DNA from: Porphyromonas gingivalis ATCC 33277
Lineage (GTDB): Bacteria; Bacteroidota; Bacteroidia; Bacteroidales; Porphyromonadaceae
Assembly: GCF_000010505.1 (NCBI RefSeq)
Contig: NC_010729.1
Location: 2,233,501 to 2,297,500 of the forward strand
Length of the DNA: 64,000 nucleotides
Direction of reading: 5' to 3'
Below are positions 16,316 through 24,997 of this stretch, piece by piece (the first letter of the stretch is position 1; each line of letters opens with the position of its first letter). The notes under the pieces were generated by a model. The model was not told where the DNA came from and searched no databases. It saw only the letters and a program-made list of their open reading frames with translations. The translations under genes were made by a program, and so were the position numbers.

Positions 16316-18358
16316 ATGCCTCGTCGCAAGACAAAAAAGAGAGAGGAGGGCCTGTCCGCAATCGACCTTGCCAATGAGGAGATGGGCTATGTGCTCAGCC
16401 TGATCGAACGCACAGACCAAAGCCTCTTCCTGACCGGCAAGGCCGGAACGGGTAAGTCCACACTGCTTCGGCATATCTGTGCTACGACGCATAAGAAGTT
16501 TGTCGTGCTTGCGCCTACCGGCCTTGCGGCACTGAATGTCGGAGGGCAGACGCTCCACTCGTTTTTCAAACTGCCTCTTCGCCCCATTCCGCCGAACGAT
16601 CCCGATTTGAGTACTCGTGACAGACGGGTGTTCGATGTGTTTCGCTACACGAACGAACACAAGAAACTGATCCGAAGTCTCGATCTGATTATCATAGACG
16701 AGGTGTCCATGGTTCGAGCGGATGTCATCGACGCCATCGATAAGCTCCTCGGTATATACAGAGGCCGGCAAGAAAGGCCTTTCGGCGGTGTGCAGATGTT
16801 GTTCGTGGGAGATCTTTATCAGCTTGAACCTGTGGTAACGGCAGATGATGCCGACATACTGAAACGATTTTATCCCAACCCCTTCTTTTTCTCTTCCGAG
16901 GCACTGCGAGCAACCCCTCCCGTCACAGTGGAGCTGACCAAGGTGTATCGACAGACAGAGCAAGCATTCGTGCAGATACTCGATCGAATCCGATCGGGCA
17001 GGCTTACCGAACAGGATCTTCAGGACATCAATAAATGTGTCAATCGTCATTACGAGCCGCCGAAGGACGAACCGGTCATCACACTTGCCACCAAACGCCG
17101 GCACGTGAGTTACATCAATGAGCGGCAATTGGAACAGCTACAGGGCGACCCCATCACCCTGTACGGTACTATCGAAGGCGATTTTCCCTCCTCATCCTTG
17201 TCGACAGAGGAGGAACTTACACTGAAACAGGATGCTCAGGTGATATTCGTCTCCAACGACAAAGATCGTCGATGGGTCAATGGAACACTCGGCATAGTAG
17301 CCGGTTTCGATCAGGAGAGTGAAACGATAGATGTATGTCTCAGCACCGGAGAAGTTGTAACGGTGGAACCATGCATCTGGGACAATAAACGCTTCTCCTA
17401 TAATGAGCAAGCCAATAAAGTGGAGGAGGAAGTACTGGGAAGATTCGTTCAGTATCCGCTCAAATTGGCTTGGGCGATCACGGTACACAAGAGCCAGGGA
17501 CTGACGTTCGATCGCGTGATCATCGATTTCTCGGAAGGTACCTTTGCCGGCGGTCAGGCCTATGTAGCTCTCAGCCGGTGCCGTTCGCTCGAAGGTATGG
17601 TGCTGCGTGCACCGCTTGCCGGTCGGGATGTGATCGTCCGTCGTGAGATCATCGATTTTTATTCGCGAGCCAATGATTTGGAGATCATCAATGGCTCACT
17701 CCTGCGTGCCGAAGCAGAACGCGAGTATGCACAAGCCCTCCGACTGTGGAATGCTCGCCATTATACGGAAGCCATCGGTGCCTTTTCGCAAGCATTAGCG
17801 AGGAAGAACGAATTGGACGACCCGCTCTTTCGTCGCCTGCTGGTGAGTAAGCTGTTCGAAATGGAGCACGCACGCCGTCGCGAGGAAGAGCTGCGTCGCG
17901 AGTTGGCCGAGCAACGCGAGGTTATGCGTCGGCTGGCCAAAGAATATGTGCTGATGGGCAATGACTGTATTACAGAGGCTCATGATGCTCATGCCGCTAT
18001 TCGCTGCTACGACAAGGCCCTTACGCTCTACCCCGACTATGTGGAAGCCTTAGTCAGGAAAGGCAAGACATTAGCCGGGCTGAATGAGATAACCGCTTCC
18101 CTCTCCACCTTGAACCAAGCCATAGCCATTGCTCCGATGGACTTTACTGCCAGATTCACATTGGGACAAGTCTTGGAGAAATTCGCTTACTACCAAGAAG
18201 CCCTCGATGCGTACCGACAAGCTGATGGACTCAACCCCCAAAGTCGCTCATTGCTCAAACGGCTCATTGCCCTCTGCGAGGAGCTGGACGAAGAAGACGA
18301 AGCCAATCTCTACCGAATCCGCCTACGCAAACACCGAGATCAGACCGGACATAAATAA
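16316..18358 (+). CDS. Pif1/RecD2-type superfamily 1 helicase with C-terminal TPR repeats
   Basis: A 680-residue protein. Residues about 20-460 are an SF1B helicase: Walker A GKAGTGKST (41-49), Walker B IIIDEVSMV (Asp128-Glu129), a Q-containing motif III (VGDLYQLEPV) and the C-terminal KLAWAITVHKSQGLTFDRVII then GQAYVALSRCRSLEGM, which is the UvrD_C_2 signature of Pif1 and Dda enzymes. A coiled-coil, Arg/Glu-rich stretch (about 520-545) and several TPR-like helical pairs (about 465-500 and 545-650, for example AIRCYDKALTLYPDYVEALVRK) follow. TPRs suggest a protein partner; the fusion is seen in Bacteroidota. The partner and in vivo substrate are unknown. Confidence 0.88.
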   Translation: MPRRKTKKREEGLSAIDLANEEMGYVLSLIERTDQSLFLTGKAGTGKSTLLRHICATTHKKFVVLAPTGLAALNVGGQTLHSFFKLPLRPIPPNDPDLSTRDRRVFDVFRYTNEHKKLIRSLDLIIIDEVSMVRADVIDAIDKLLGIYRGRQERPFGGVQMLFVGDLYQLEPVVTADDADILKRFYPNPFFFSSEALRATPPVTVELTKVYRQTEQAFVQILDRIRSGRLTEQDLQDINKCVNRHYEPPKDEPVITLATKRRHVSYINERQLEQLQGDPITLYGTIEGDFPSSSLSTEEELTLKQDAQVIFVSNDKDRRWVNGTLGIVAGFDQESETIDVCLSTGEVVTVEPCIWDNKRFSYNEQANKVEEEVLGRFVQYPLKLAWAITVHKSQGLTFDRVIIDFSEGTFAGGQAYVALSRCRSLEGMVLRAPLAGRDVIVRREIIDFYSRANDLEIINGSLLRAEAEREYAQALRLWNARHYTEAIGAFSQALARKNELDDPLFRRLLVSKLFEMEHARRREEELRRELAEQREVMRRLAKEYVLMGNDCITEAHDAHAAIRCYDKALTLYPDYVEALVRKGKTLAGLNEITASLSTLNQAIAIAPMDFTARFTLGQVLEKFAYYQEALDAYRQADGLNPQSRSLLKRLIALCEELDEEDEANLYRIRLRKHRDQTGHK

Positions 18359-18390
18359 AACGGCTTTCTTGGAGATTTCGGATGAAAGAT

Positions 18391-18443
18391 GATTGGAGGG
18401 CGGAAACTGATAAATACAAAGGCTGCTTTCCCGCCCTCCAATC
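18391..18443. terminator. Inverted repeat between convergent helicase and efflux operons
   Basis: Perfect 13-bp arms (18391-18403 with 18431-18443, GATTGGAGGGCGG type) and a 27-nt loop, exactly between convergent genes. No T-tract follows on either strand, so termination is inferred from position only. Confidence 0.5.
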
Positions 18444-18455
18444 CAACATATACAA

Positions 18456-19634
18456 TTACAAATCGACTGCTGAGAGTTCGGCAAATGCCTGTTGGTAGTC
18501 GCGTTCGGCTTCCATCGCCCGACTGACGGTATCGTAGTAGAGTCCCATTTCGACAATATAGTCCAGCAAGGAGATCTCTCCTGCATCCAATGCTTTCTTG
18601 AGCAGGTCGGCATTGTCGGAGGTCGTCAGCAATCTGCGATAATTTTCCGCCGTGGTCTTTAGCCCGGCGGCACGTTCGTACAGGAGCTGAAGCTCGCTGT
18701 ACAGCTGCTGCCGACTGTCCGTCTCACGCATTTCTGCGGCTCTGACCGAAGCTTTCGCTTGTTTGACGCGGTTTTTGTTTTCCCACAGAGGCACGGATAT
18801 TCCGAAAGATACTCCCTGAAACCTTTCGCTCCCGACCTTCTCGCTTACATAGCCGGCAGAGAAAACCGGCAATCCTGCTGCTCGGCTCAATGCTACCTGC
18901 TGCTTGCTTGCGGCCACCTCTTCTCGGGCATATGCCAACTGCGGATTCTTTTCCGCTACCTGATCGAACCATACAGAGAAAGACTGCGGTAGCACGATCT
19001 CCGTATAGCGGCTTTCGTCGAATACGATCTCTTTGCCTCCGTTCAACCGCTCGAGCCGGACGAGCAGAGCCTTTCGATCCACCTGAACACGGGATATTTC
19101 ACCTTCGACGGAGGCGAGGTTCAGCTTGATCTTGTTGTATTCCAACTGGTTGGTATCGCCGGCTTTGAGGCGCGCTTCGTACCCTTCGGCAATGGTGCGG
19201 GCATGTCGGAGCCGACGCTCCAATTCGAGCAAAAGGGCTTTGTTGTATATCAATTCGATACAGCAAGTCTTGGCCTCCAGCAGGATGTTCATGCGATCCG
19301 TTTTGTATCGCCAGTCCAAGAGTTTGTCTTGCATCTTGGCTGCACGACTCTTCATACCCGTGATAGTAGGAATATCGACACTCTGCGTAATGCTGAAGTC
19401 CGTCCGATTGCCGATTTCCGCAGGGTTTCCCCATAGGTAGCCGACCTCCACTTCCGGATTGGACAGGAATATTCCGGTGCGGTTGTTCAGTTTTTCTGCA
19501 TCTGTGCTCTCTCGAAGAGCTTTCAACGTGGTATTGTTCTCTTCGATGGCATGCAGTACATCATTCATGCCGTTTTGTGCCCAAACGGGAGCAGTCACCA
19601 AAAAGGCCAATATGCTTATGAAGATTGCTTTCAT
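18456..19634 (-). CDS. CzcC/CusC-type outer-membrane efflux protein
   Basis: A 392-residue TolC-superfamily channel with a Sec signal peptide (MKAIFISILAFLVTAPVWAQ). Two OEP repeats are visible, each with helical stretches such as LLLELERRLRHARTIAEGYEARLKAG and its second-repeat counterpart (AGLKTTAENYRRLL with LLKKALDAGEISLLDYI). It forms the outer-membrane exit of a heavy-metal efflux pump. It is the last gene of the minus-strand operon czcB-czcA-czcC-like, 16 bp after the RND gene. It is shorter than E. coli CusC (about 460), as is usual for CzcC-like proteins in this phylum. Confidence 0.88.
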   Translation of the reverse strand: MKAIFISILAFLVTAPVWAQNGMNDVLHAIEENNTTLKALRESTDAEKLNNRTGIFLSNPEVEVGYLWGNPAEIGNRTDFSITQSVDIPTITGMKSRAAKMQDKLLDWRYKTDRMNILLEAKTCCIELIYNKALLLELERRLRHARTIAEGYEARLKAGDTNQLEYNKIKLNLASVEGEISRVQVDRKALLVRLERLNGGKEIVFDESRYTEIVLPQSFSVWFDQVAEKNPQLAYAREEVAASKQQVALSRAAGLPVFSAGYVSEKVGSERFQGVSFGISVPLWENKNRVKQAKASVRAAEMRETDSRQQLYSELQLLYERAAGLKTTAENYRRLLTTSDNADLLKKALDAGEISLLDYIVEMGLYYDTVSRAMEAERDYQQAFAELSAVDL

Positions 19635-19650
19635 TCTTTTTCCGTCTTTC

Positions 19651-22600
19651 TTATTCGATTGTTAGTTGTCGATTTCGAAATGTCCTTTCTCGATAGCTTT
19701 TGTCGGTCAGCAGATACATAATCGGAACGATAAAAGCGTTGAGAATGGTGGAGGAAAACAATCCCCCGAGTATGACCTTCGCCATCGGACTCTGGATCTC
19801 GTTGCCCGGAAGTTCGCCCCCCAGTGCCAGCGGTATAAGAGCGAGCCCGGATGTAAGGGCTGTCATCAGGATCGGATTCAGACGATCCAGCGAACCTCGC
19901 AGGACACTTTCGTATGGTGAAAGGCCTGCTTGCTGCAAATCGTTGTAACGCGAAATGAGCAGCATACCGTTGCGCGTGGCTATTCCGAACAGGGAGATAA
20001 AGCCGATGATGGCCGGAATACTGATAATCCCACCTGTGAAGAAGATGGCAAAGACACCTCCGATAAGAGCCAAAGGCAGGTTGAGCAGGCTGACAGCCGA
20101 TTGAGAGAGACTTCGGAACTGATTGAAAAGCAGCAGGAAGATCACCAAAATGGAAAAAACGGAGGTGACGAGAAGGGTACGCGACGCTGCCTGTTCGCTT
20201 TCGAACTGCCCTCCATACTCGATATGATAGCCCTCGGGAAGCGTAATATCGGCATCGATCCTTTCCTGAATATCATTGACAACGCTGCGCAGGTCTCGAC
20301 CGGCCACATTGGCTGAAACGACTATTTTTCGGGAAACGTTCTCGCGGTTGATCGTATTCGGCCCCGAAGCCGACACTATATCGGCCACATAAGCGAAGGG
20401 TATCTTCCGTCCGCCGGCGTCTATGATGAGATCTCGGATGCGGTCTGCGCTCTCGCGGCTTTCATCGTTCACCTTCAAAGAAAGATCGAACGAACGATTG
20501 CCCTCGTACACCTGCGAAACCACTTCTCCTGCAAGCATCACATTGACTATTTCGGCAAAACTCGCCGGTGTGAGTCCGTATTTGGCCAGCATCTCACGCT
20601 TCGGTACGATCTTGAGTTGCGGTCGCTCCACCTGCTGCTCCACATTCAGATCCGCCACTCCCTTCACATCGTGAACGGAAGTCTTGATCTGATTCCCGAT
20701 TGCAAACAGCCGGTTCAGATCCGGACCGAATAGTTTGATGGCGATATTGGCGCGCGTACCCGAGAGCATGGCATCGATGCGGTGCGAAATGGGCTGGCCT
20801 ATTTCGATATTCACACCCGGCAGCACTTTGAGCTTCTCGCGAATGTCGGCAAGGACTTCGTCTTTGGAACGATCCTTGAGGACGAAGGGCACCTCTATTT
20901 CCGACACATTGACTCCCAGTGCGTGCTCGTCCAGTTCGGCGCGTCCCGTCTTACGCCCCACGGTCTGTACTTCGGGGACTGAAAGCAGGATTTCTTCCGC
21001 CATACGCCCCATTCTGTCGCTTTCCTCCAGCGATATGCCCGGTAGAGTGCTTACGTTGATGGTGAACGACCCTTCGTTGAATGGAGGCAGAAAACTGCGT
21101 CCGAGGGTGAAGAAGACGATAAGTGCAGCCACCAGTACACCACCGGTCATAAGCAATACTTTTTTCGTGTTGCCAAGAGACCACTGCAGGGCCTGTCCGT
21201 ACCAGCCTTTCAGTTTCTTGGCCACGATGGGTTCCTTCTCCGGCGAATCATCTTTCTTTCTCTTAGCCAGCAAATAGCTACAGAGTACGGGGGTAAGCGT
21301 AAGGGCTACGATGGTAGATGCCAGAAGGGCAATGATAAAGGCGATCCCAAGCGGAACCAGCATACGTCCCTCCATACCGGAGAGGAAAAACAGCGGTACG
21401 AAGCTGGCGATAATGATAAAGGTGGAGTTAAGGATCGGCATACGCACCTCCTTGGAGGCTTCGAATATGACGTTGAGCACCGTGTCCTGTTCTTCGCGAG
21501 GCTTCATACGGTTTTCGCGCAGGCGTTTGTATACATTCTCCACGTCCACGATGGCATCGTCCACCAGCGAACCGATGGCGATAGCCATACCTCCGAGACT
21601 CATCGTATTGATGGTCAGTCCCATCAGTTTGAGTGTCAAAAAGGATGCAACCAGCGAAAGGGGAATGGTGACCAGCGAAATGATCGTGGCACGAGCATTC
21701 ATCAGGAAAATGAATAATACGATGACGACGAATATGCCTCCTTCGTACAGAGCTTTTCGTACGTTGCTGATAGAATTTTCGATGAAACGCTCTTGACGGA
21801 ATATGTCTGTACTCACTTTCACATCGGAGGGGAGAGCCTTTTGCAGATCGGCCAGAGAGCGATCCAACCTTTCGGTCAGCTCCAGTGTACTCGTCGCCGG
21901 CTGTTTGGTGATGGTCACGAGTACGGCAGATTGTCCTCGCTCGGAAGCAAGGCCCAACTTCGGTGCCTTATTGCCCACCCTTACCTCTGCCACGCTTTCG
22001 AGCATGATGGGAATATCATCGAGACTTTTTACCAGTGTCTTACCCAATGCGGCAGCATCGTTCGTGGAGAGGAGTCCGCAAATGATATATTCGTTGCCGT
22101 ATTCATACAGCACGCCACCCGATGCATTGCGGTTCATTTGGTCGACGGCAGCACGTACTTCGGCCAGCGTGATACCGTAGTGCTTCATCCTTTCGGGATT
22201 GAGCAGTATCTGATATTCCTTGATGTCGCCTCCGAGTACTGTCACCTGTGCCACACCTCCGATCGAGAGCAAGCGCGGACGGATCGTCCAGTCGGCCAAA
22301 GTACGGAGGTCTTGGAGAGAGGTGCTGTCGGCCGTAAGTCCGATAATCATGACTTCGCCGAGGATGGAGGATTGGGGACCGAGCGTAGGTTTGCCCACAT
22401 TGTCCGGCAGATCGGCACCGACCACGGCCAGCTTTTCCGACACGATCTGACGAGCACGATAAATATCCGTCCCCCAGTCGAATTCCACCCAAACGATAGA
22501 GAAGCCCGTAGTGGAAGACGAGCGCACGCGACGCACGTCGGTAGCTCCATTGACGGCCGTCTCGACGGGGAAGGTTACGAGGCGTTCCACTTCCTCGGGT

Positions 22601-22770
22601 GCCATACCGGTAGCCTCCGTCATCACTACGACGGTAGGAGCGTTCAAGTCAGGGAATACGTCCACCTCCATATTGGAGGCCGTATAGGTGCCGACCAGCA
22701 TCAGCAGTACGGATGCTACCAATATGGTCAGCCGGTTGTTCAGAGAGAACCGAATGATCTTGTTCAGCAT
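19651..22770 (-). CDS. Heavy-metal efflux RND transporter (CzcA/CusA family)
   Basis: A 1039-residue inner-membrane proton antiporter. The N-terminal TM is followed by NMEVDVFPDLNAPTVVVMTE, typical of HME-RND pumps. The TM4 motif is GGMAIAIGSLVDDAIVDVEN, with adjacent acidic residues in the proton/metal relay position. Two periplasmic loops and the second TM block end with FGIATRNGMLLISRY. The motif is closer to CusA (GGIAIAIGAMVDAAIV) than to CzcA (DFGxIVDGAVV), but the metal (Cu/Ag, Zn/Co/Cd) cannot be assigned safely. It sits between the adaptor (19 bp upstream) and the outer-membrane channel (16 bp downstream). Confidence 0.93.
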   Translation of the reverse strand: MLNKIIRFSLNNRLTILVASVLLMLVGTYTASNMEVDVFPDLNAPTVVVMTEATGMAPEEVERLVTFPVETAVNGATDVRRVRSSSTTGFSIVWVEFDWGTDIYRARQIVSEKLAVVGADLPDNVGKPTLGPQSSILGEVMIIGLTADSTSLQDLRTLADWTIRPRLLSIGGVAQVTVLGGDIKEYQILLNPERMKHYGITLAEVRAAVDQMNRNASGGVLYEYGNEYIICGLLSTNDAAALGKTLVKSLDDIPIMLESVAEVRVGNKAPKLGLASERGQSAVLVTITKQPATSTLELTERLDRSLADLQKALPSDVKVSTDIFRQERFIENSISNVRKALYEGGIFVVIVLFIFLMNARATIISLVTIPLSLVASFLTLKLMGLTINTMSLGGMAIAIGSLVDDAIVDVENVYKRLRENRMKPREEQDTVLNVIFEASKEVRMPILNSTFIIIASFVPLFFLSGMEGRMLVPLGIAFIIALLASTIVALTLTPVLCSYLLAKRKKDDSPEKEPIVAKKLKGWYGQALQWSLGNTKKVLLMTGGVLVAALIVFFTLGRSFLPPFNEGSFTINVSTLPGISLEESDRMGRMAEEILLSVPEVQTVGRKTGRAELDEHALGVNVSEIEVPFVLKDRSKDEVLADIREKLKVLPGVNIEIGQPISHRIDAMLSGTRANIAIKLFGPDLNRLFAIGNQIKTSVHDVKGVADLNVEQQVERPQLKIVPKREMLAKYGLTPASFAEIVNVMLAGEVVSQVYEGNRSFDLSLKVNDESRESADRIRDLIIDAGGRKIPFAYVADIVSASGPNTINRENVSRKIVVSANVAGRDLRSVVNDIQERIDADITLPEGYHIEYGGQFESEQAASRTLLVTSVFSILVIFLLLFNQFRSLSQSAVSLLNLPLALIGGVFAIFFTGGIISIPAIIGFISLFGIATRNGMLLISRYNDLQQAGLSPYESVLRGSLDRLNPILMTALTSGLALIPLALGGELPGNEIQSPMAKVILGGLFSSTILNAFIVPIMYLLTDKSYRERTFRNRQLTIE

Positions 22771-22789
22771 GATCGAATATCCTCTCTCT

Positions 22790-23968
22790 TTAGTGAGTAT
22801 GACCTTCAGGCATTACGGACGAAGTAGCGGCTAGTTTCACCTGATATACTCCATGAGTCACAACATTGTCTCCGGCTTTCAGTCCGGACAGGATTCGCAC
22901 ACGACGTCCGTTGCTCTGCCCGAGGGTAACCTCTTGTTTCTGATACTCCTCTTCGGCCAACCGCAGATAGACGAAGTGCAATCCCTGCTCTTCGGTAATG
23001 GCCGATACGGGAACGGAGAGAACTTCTTCCTGAGTATTGGAGAGCAGATACACAGTGACGAAAGAGCCAGGTACGACATCGCCCACATTGTCGAATTCGA
23101 ATGTAACGGGGATGTAGGATGACTGTGTGGATGCACGCCCGAACGAGAGCAGCCTTCCGTTCAGATCGGACAGCTCGTAGAGCTTGTTGTCGTATGAAGT
23201 CTGGAAGTTGGCACCGGAGACATTGCGGACATTCTTGAAATGGCTCTCCGATACCTCCGCCCGTAGCTGCAACCGGCGGTTTTGTGACACAGTGGCTATG
23301 GATTGGCCTACGGATACGTATTCGCCCTGGTTGACCATGCGGTTTTTGATATATCCGCTCATAGGAGACGCCACGCTGACCCCTCCCGCACCGGTGCCGG
23401 ATGCTTGGGCTTCGTATATGGTCTTGGCTGTCTGATAGTCCCTGCAAGTCTGTTCGTATTCCTTGTTCGAAATGATCTGATCTTTTACCAGCTTTTCAGC
23501 CCGCCGGTGTTCCTTTTGAGCCGATTCGTAAGCGATCTTTGCCTTGGTTACGGGATCTCCATCCGGCAGATTTTTGGCAGAGATGCGTACGATGCACTCT
23601 CCTGCTCGTACGGAGGCTCCTTCTGTAAAGGCCGAACCGGCAAACGAAACGATGCCGTTGGCCGTAGCTGCTATGGTGGCTTCATCGCCTTGGGCGGAGA
23701 GGATCTGTCCGCTTGTTTTGATCACATAGTTGAAAGAGGCAGGTGCCACTTTCTCTACCTGCAATCCTACTGCTTCAGCCTGCCGGCATGAGAAGTGAAT
23801 CTCATTGGCCGATGCGGATTTTTTCTCTGCTTTATCTCCATCATGGTCGTAATCTTCCTGATGTTCGTGTTTTAGCTCCGCTCCCGACTGAGGGGCTGCA
23901 TTGCTTGAGTTGCATGCCGTGAGGATTGCGGCGGCAACGATATATAGCAGTGACAAGTATGGTTTCAT
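22790..23968 (-). CDS. RND efflux periplasmic adaptor lipoprotein (CzcB/CusB family)
   Basis: Start chosen at 23968 (MKPYLSLLYIVAAAILTAC), because it gives a signal peptide with lipobox LTAC; an upstream in-frame ATG at 24040 only adds 24 basic residues before it. The 392-residue product has a His/Asp-rich linker just after the lipid anchor (HEHQEDYDHDGD), a plausible metal-binding segment, then the membrane-fusion-protein pattern: barrel-sandwich halves, a helical hairpin (AKIAYESAQKEHRRAEKLVKD) and the C-terminal beta-barrel (GRRVRILSGLKAGDNVVTHG). It bridges the RND pump and the outer-membrane channel. Confidence 0.9.
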   Translation of the reverse strand: MKPYLSLLYIVAAAILTACNSSNAAPQSGAELKHEHQEDYDHDGDKAEKKSASANEIHFSCRQAEAVGLQVEKVAPASFNYVIKTSGQILSAQGDEATIAATANGIVSFAGSAFTEGASVRAGECIVRISAKNLPDGDPVTKAKIAYESAQKEHRRAEKLVKDQIISNKEYEQTCRDYQTAKTIYEAQASGTGAGGVSVASPMSGYIKNRMVNQGEYVSVGQSIATVSQNRRLQLRAEVSESHFKNVRNVSGANFQTSYDNKLYELSDLNGRLLSFGRASTQSSYIPVTFEFDNVGDVVPGSFVTVYLLSNTQEEVLSVPVSAITEEQGLHFVYLRLAEEEYQKQEVTLGQSNGRRVRILSGLKAGDNVVTHGVYQVKLAATSSVMPEGHTH

Positions 23969-24180
23969 CTTTATGTTTGTTTTTCCTGTTGCTGTAAAAT
24001 TTTTGATACGATAAGGAGCACACAATCGTCTGTGCCTCAAAGCCCTTCAGGACAGAGGAGAAGATGTTCGCCGAGCGATTGGTTTGTTCTTTTCGAGATA
24101 GAAAAACCAAGAGGATGATCTCCTTCACGATCTTGCTCTCCTGTGTACGGAAAAAGGCACGAATATGCTTCCTGAAAATG

Positions 24181-24290
24181 CGGTCTGAGAAAAAATTTTT
24201 TCTCGAACCGGAAAGAAAATTTTTACGCTCGTAAACGAAAAATTTTTGGCCCGTGTTTTCGAATTTTTACGAACCGCAATTCGATGATTT
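24181..24290. repeat. Dispersed intergenic element, diverged copy D
   Basis: Shares GGTCTGAGAA with copy C (61101-61200) and the same architecture of A/T runs alternating with CTCG- and CCG-containing blocks, but GCGC blocks are lost. It lies in the 538-bp gap between the His-rich gene and the efflux operon (23969-24506), which otherwise shows no gene. Confidence 0.4.
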
Positions 24291-24506
24291 CTGGTTCGTG
24301 TTTGTTTGGCGGATCTTCCCCGTTCAGTCCGAAAAGGATGGGTGCTTAGCCTGAGGCGAGAGGTCGCGTGTAGTATGGCACATACACGATCGCTTCAGAT
24401 GCTGAAAGCACACAGCACGAGAACTGCCCTACGACAGCCTCAAAAGAAAGAAACGGGGACTAATGGGAACGCCCCTTCTGTCGCGCCGAAGAATGCGCAA
24501 GCAGAT

Positions 24507-24926
24507 TCAGGAAAAGATGAAAGGAGGGGCTCGCAAGCCATGGGATGGTCTTGCTTCGGAGGGTGTATAAAAGACGAGATATTCTCCGTATTCGGGATCG
24601 GCCGAAAGATCATCGGTCGGGTGTAGCAATAGATCGGCTACGGCAAAGAGAATAGGGAATACATGGATGTGATGGGGATCGTGGCACTCTTCGCAGAGAG
24701 AATATCTGTGCTTGAGTCGAAGTTCCGCACCGGACAGGTAGAAGGTTTTGGCTACGCAGGTCGGTTCGCTATGAGTGTGCTCTTTGTCCGGAGGGGCGTT
24801 CTCATGACAATGTTTTGCCATGAGACATGCCATACCTTTGTTGTGATGATGATGGGGCATAATACCGATGATCAGCACGACAAGGGAGGCTAAGCCTATG
24901 AAGAATATGGAGAGCTTCTTTCTCAC
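24507..24926 (-). CDS. His/Cys-rich exported protein upstream of metal efflux operon
   Basis: A 139-residue protein with an N-terminal membrane/signal segment (about 4-24) followed directly by HHHHNKGMACLMAKHCHENAPPDKEHTHSEPTC and later CEECHDPHHIHVF. This dense His/Cys pattern implies metal binding in the periplasm. Similar small proteins (DUF6769-type, name from memory) are found beside CusB/CzcB operons in Bacteroides relatives. It is transcribed toward the RND operon with 538 bp between. A minus-strand TATTTTTG -7-like box lies at 24946-24953. It may act as a metal chaperone or sensor; this is inference from composition and position. Confidence 0.7.
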   Translation of the reverse strand: MRKKLSIFFIGLASLVVLIIGIMPHHHHNKGMACLMAKHCHENAPPDKEHTHSEPTCVAKTFYLSGAELRLKHRYSLCEECHDPHHIHVFPILFAVADLLLHPTDDLSADPEYGEYLVFYTPSEARPSHGLRAPPFIFS

Positions 24927-24997
24927 AAGCGATGCGGTTTTGGAACAAAAATAAGAGTTTCTTCTTATATCAAGTGTTTTTTTGACCGATTGCCGTC

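Noticed and set aside
21793..22827. Long plus-strand open frame (about 344 codons) opposite the RND pump gene
   Set aside because: It lies opposite the conserved transporter; Arg/His-rich composition is that of an antisense shadow.
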